A stretch of DNA of 64,000 nucleotides from Cercophora sp. LCS_1 (lineage: Eukaryota > Ascomycota > Sordariomycetes > Sordariales > Lasiosphaeriaceae): positions 1 through 64,000 of the forward strand of contig JAPZLL010000051.1 of assembly GCA_036250225.1 (NCBI GenBank), in the 5' to 3' direction. Numbering within the stretch: position 1 is the stretch's first letter; each line of letters opens with the position of its first letter. Positions 60,775 to 64,000 of the stretch are shown here, in pieces. The position numbers and the translations under genes were made by a program. Below the pieces are notes generated by a model that was not told the DNA's origin, did not search any database, and saw only the letters and a list, made by a program, of their open reading frames with translations.

Positions 60775-62114
60775 TCACCCTTCCCACACAAAAGCCTGCT
60801 CAACGCCCTGTATCAACGGGCGCAGCGCCATCCCGTAATCGCCACCATTCGGCGTCCTCAGCAGGGTGTGGATGTGAAACTTTGCCGGCTCGCTGTTGGT
60901 CAAAAACACACCAGAGTGGTGATCGAACTCGACAATCACAACAGGGCTCTGGATACGGTAGTAAAAGGGATCCGCATCCCCATAGCTCCCGATCCAGCAA
61001 AAGTACGTCTCGTGGAACCAGCCCTTCGCTTGCGCCAGCCTGATTGCCCGCGCCTTGGCGGGCAGATACAGCAGGTACTGCTCCAGGATGGCCAGCACCA
61101 GCGCCTGCTGCTCGGCACCCATCTCGGACACGAGGATTCCCTCGTACGGCACCACACGGTTATCCCGGTAGGCGCCGCACAGGTGGCGCTGATCGTCGTG
61201 GTTCCATCGGCCGTGCGGCATGGCCGGGTCGCGCAGGAGCTTGAATATTTGCGCGGTGTCCTGCTGTGCGGAGGGGAGGCTCTGCATCAGCTTGAGCCCG
61301 AGCCTTTCCTCCTCGTGCAGGATGCGCGTGCCTTTGTAGCGGCCCTCGTCGATCATGTTGGGCTCGGCGCCTGTGAACCAGGGCGAGATGACGGCCTGGG
61401 TGCGGTGCAGAAAGACGTTGAGGCACAGGTGATGGCCGTAGAAGGAGAAGCCCCATGGCGTGGTGGCTGAAGGCGTGCCGAAGAGCACAAAGTTGTATGA
61501 GTGCTCGTTGCAGATCCGCGGGGCTTGGACGAGGTCGCCTAGGAAGCCGTTGATGCGCATTGCGCCGAGGGCTTTGGCGTAGCCTTCGGGCGAGAGGGTC
61601 GCCTCCAGCACGGCGAGGATCGAGTCGCGGGTTTCGGGGGTTAGTTCGTCCAGACGGAGGCCTTTGTCGCTTAGGAGGAACTCGGGGTTGGACCAGGAGC
61701 GCCATTCAGGCGAGTCGATGTGGTATTGAACCAAGGAGAGCTGGGCTGGGGTCAAGTGGGAGAGGAGCGTGGTGGCCGCGGTGGTGATGGCCTCAATGGG
61801 CATGCCCTCGTCTTGGAGGGTGAAGAGGTTGGGGCGGATGGCGCCTTGGGAACATGTTAGTAGGCGGGATGGGATGTCACGGGGAGAGGGGCGGGGAGAA
61901 TACCGTCGGTGGTAATGCCTTTGAAAGGCTCCTGGAACAACTTGCGCCAGTGCAGGTAGAGGGCGTGGAGCCATGGAGGGATGCCTCCTTCGATAAAGGC
62001 CTTTGCATACTCGTGAGCATCCTGTTGCTGCATGATGGTGAAGCGCGGTATGCTCAGGTCAGGGAGGTGTTGGCGGTATGCGCCGTCATCGGCAGACGCC
62101 CCTTGGTCCGTCAT
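60775..62114 (-). CDS. DUF3500 family protein
   Basis: A conserved protein of unknown function found in fungi and bacteria (DUF3500). Two exons, 62114-61904 and 61844-60775, give 426 aa. The splice joins ITTDG to AIRPNLFTLQDEGMPIEAI in phase, with a CTAAC branch site near the acceptor. The start MTDQGASADDG at 62114 is the first ATG of the open stretch. Recognisable blocks are ERLGLKLMQSL, FGTPSATTPWGFSFYGHHLC, FTGAEPN and VEFDHHSGVFLTN, the last two typical of the family. No signal peptide or membrane segment is seen. The many conserved His, Asp and Glu residues suggest an enzyme, but I cannot name a reaction. It converges on MED16, with 252 bp between stops. Confidence 0.85.
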
Positions 62115-62468
62115 GTTTACTTTCTCTACGGCCTTGTCACTAGGGGAAGGAGGAAGTTTGCGAGTTGAAGTTAGCAATTGAGTCTTGGATTGCACTGAGC
62201 AACGTTTCTCGACACGAGAACTGCACGGGAGACAACGCGCACAGCGGCTCTCCGCTTAGGAGGTGAGCGGCCGGTTATTCTATTGTCGCCGAGGTGATCC
62301 ATGGTAAAACGATGATCCGGGAGTAGGCTGCAGGAACCACGGGAAGATCCAAAGCCGGGGTAGCTGGGGCGATTTTACCCCTCCCCCACTCACCATCGCA
62401 GATGTTGGAACCAACCGTCTCCTTTCCATGGTGGAGCAGGCCCATCAAACTTGTGGCCTGACCGACAC
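62115..62468. other. Gap between two minus-strand genes
   Basis: A 354-bp interval between the stop of the small two-domain gene and the start of the DUF3500 gene. It should hold the promoter of the latter. No element is recognised. Confidence 0.5.
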
Positions 62469-63151
62469 TCACTGTTCCTTGAACTCGACATGGAACAAGT
62501 CCACCGAGCTACGATATCATCAGCATGGAATGATATAGAGAATCGCAAAAGGAGACGTACCTTCTCTTCTCCCGCAACTCATGAATATTGCGCTGGATAA
62601 CCCCCTCAACGATGCTCTTTGCCTCCACGTGCGCCTCGACGCTTTCCCATCCCAGCAAGAGTCGGAATGACTGCCCCTCACCAATCTCCCTTCCGACGGC
62701 AGCTCCATGATAGCCCTTCGGCTTATCCGCGTCGACAGCCGCAGCAAACCTTGTGATGTTGTCTTCAAAGCCCTCCGCTGCCCCAAATGCCGTGAAGATC
62801 TCAGTACACGGTGCCGCTAGCGGGGCTTCATTCGGAGCGATCAACTCGAAGGAGAGCGTCTGATTTGTGTGAATCGTAGAGGGCAGATTCGACTGGTAGG
62901 CCAGTGCAGCCTCTGGAGAGGCCCAAACTGAAAAGGAGATGTGAGCACAGAGTCATCAGCCATGGCAGTTGATGCCACCCACCAGTGCACAAAATCCCCA
63001 CACTGCCATCTTCTTTCTTTTTTCCATACAGGACCTTCTGGATTCCGGAACTGGCTTTGATGTCGGCGATCGCCGAGCTGGAGAGACGTCCTGTTTTCTC
63101 CTCGGCCCCCTCGTTCAATCGCAACACACCAAAGACCACCGCGGGAGCCAT
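62469..63151 (-). CDS. Conserved fungal protein with two alpha-beta (ABM-like) halves, function unknown
   Basis: Three exons, 63151-62983, 62927-62561 and 62508-62469, give 191 aa. The ATG at 63151 starts MAPAVVFGVLRLNEGAEEK. Two halves look alike in predicted fold: strand-helix-strand around VVFGVLRL / SSGIQKVLYGKKKEDGS / WASPEAALAYQS, then EIFTAFGA / YHGAAVGREIGEGQSFRLLLGWESVEAHVEA. This pattern recalls dimeric alpha-beta barrel (ABM or EthD-like) proteins, which include monooxygenases and stress proteins, but I see no diagnostic active site. The last exon encodes only SSVDLFHVEFKEQ; splicing there is preferred over the read-through because the donor (AAGGTACGT) is strong and the end VDLFHVEF fits a final strand. 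Function is not assigned. Confidence 0.75.
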
Positions 63152-64000
63152 TGTCGCTATGAAGGATGAATGGGGAGTGGCAGCGGAAGGAACATATGGG
63201 CAAAGGTTGGTGGTATGTCGGGAAGGCTTATAATGTGCCAAGTCATCATGTCATCAATACTGACTGAACTATCTTGTCACGTGTCTTTTGCAGTGTCACC
63301 AAATGCATGGGAACCACATTGGGAGCCAAGGTTCGTCTCTGATTGAGCGCTGTCCGCCGCTGCTATGTAACTACCTAAGGTTCAGCGAACGGGAAGTCAA
63401 GCGTTATTCCTCCTAGACATCAATCTCAAAACGAAATGCTCCCATTGTCGGGCGCGGGCGAGCGTATCCCATCAAAGAAGAGAGGGATGGGCTTTGGGAA
63501 CAGAACGACGTGTAGCGTAACTGCTCCCACGGAGACGTGACCAGCCAAGCCCAAGTCGATAACAATCGACCCCTAAACAAGCGTTGCAAAGACCGTCCGA
63601 CCGAAATTGCCCGCATCAGGGGCAAAATGGGTGGTCAGTCATGGATCCTCCTCTGTAACGAGTCAGCGACAATCACAGCAGCTCATAAACAAGGACAACG
63701 TACCGGCCGAGTCCGAGACGCTGGCTCCGGAGCAAAGTAGCCTCTGCTGCGCGCAGCCCCCCCTTGATGGTTGTTGACAGGACAAGGAGAGGTCTAGCAT
63801 ATCGCCCTTACTATCACGCTTATCTCCTTCAGAAAGGATCCCGCTTGGATGGACAAACGGTCTACACCGCTTGGGGAATAAATCCCCAAGCAGCATAGGC
63901 CGTCCAACATTGCAGACTCGACTGTCCAGCAATGTTGTTCGTTTTGACCCCAACTCTCGGAAGGGACAGGCTCGCCCACAATTGAAACCTGTGTTTGGGC
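63152..64000. other. Right-edge region without a supported gene
   Basis: I see no convincing coding sequence on either strand. The left part is the upstream region of the small two-domain gene. A splice-like TTTTGCAG occurs near 63294, but no exon around it makes recognisable protein. A neighbouring gene may begin beyond the window. Confidence 0.45.

Noticed and set aside
1..64000. Transposons, repeat-induced mutation, CRISPR arrays, rRNA genes
   Set aside because: No terminal repeats, transposase or reverse-transcriptase motifs, AT-rich mutated tracts or arrays were seen. The organism is a eukaryote, so CRISPR is not expected.

Overview
This looks like nuclear DNA from a filamentous ascomycete, most likely a Sordariomycete. 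The introns are short (about 50-60 nt) with fungal branch sites such as TACTGAC or CTAAC near the acceptor. Proteins carry long Ser/Pro/Gln-rich tails, and every recognisable gene is a conserved fungal housekeeping or regulatory gene. I see no rRNA, tRNA, transposon, CRISPR array or secondary-metabolite cluster. Exon models below were built by hand, using conserved protein sequence and phase-compatible splice sites. No alignment or transcript data were available.

Layout, left to right: probable 3' end of an unidentified gene (+, 2-235); RSC7-type remodeller subunit (-); a 6.9 kb gene-poor interval; DIS3 exosome nuclease (+); NUG1 GTPase (-); a HAD sugar-phosphate/glycerol-phosphate phosphatase (+); a 7.6 kb gene-poor interval ending in an ATG-free leader; a homeobox transcription factor (+); SSK2-type MAPKKK (-); SLD3 (+); TRS65 (-); PRP40 (+); RLI1 (-, 13 exons); CHD1 (+); an Hst3/Hst4-class sirtuin (-); MED16 (+); a DUF3500 protein (-); a small two-domain protein of unknown function (-).

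From about 24.5 to 62 kb the genes alternate strictly between strands, so each gene shares a divergent upstream region with one neighbour and a convergent terminator region with the other. The genes do not form one pathway. Many act in the nucleus: chromatin (RSC7, CHD1, sirtuin), transcription (MED16, homeobox factor), splicing (PRP40), RNA decay (DIS3), ribosome assembly and recycling (NUG1, RLI1) and replication initiation (SLD3). SSK2 (stress signalling), TRS65 (Golgi traffic) and the phosphatase are the cytoplasmic members.

I did not find a clear new biological system. The points most worth a second look are: the RLI1 5' end, split into very small exons (12 and 6 nt) with one apparent GC-AG intron; the 585-nt ATG-free leader and weak intron of the homeobox gene; two introns with no stop in frame (NUG1, MED16); the two gene-poor intervals; and two homopolymer tracts (C23 and A27).
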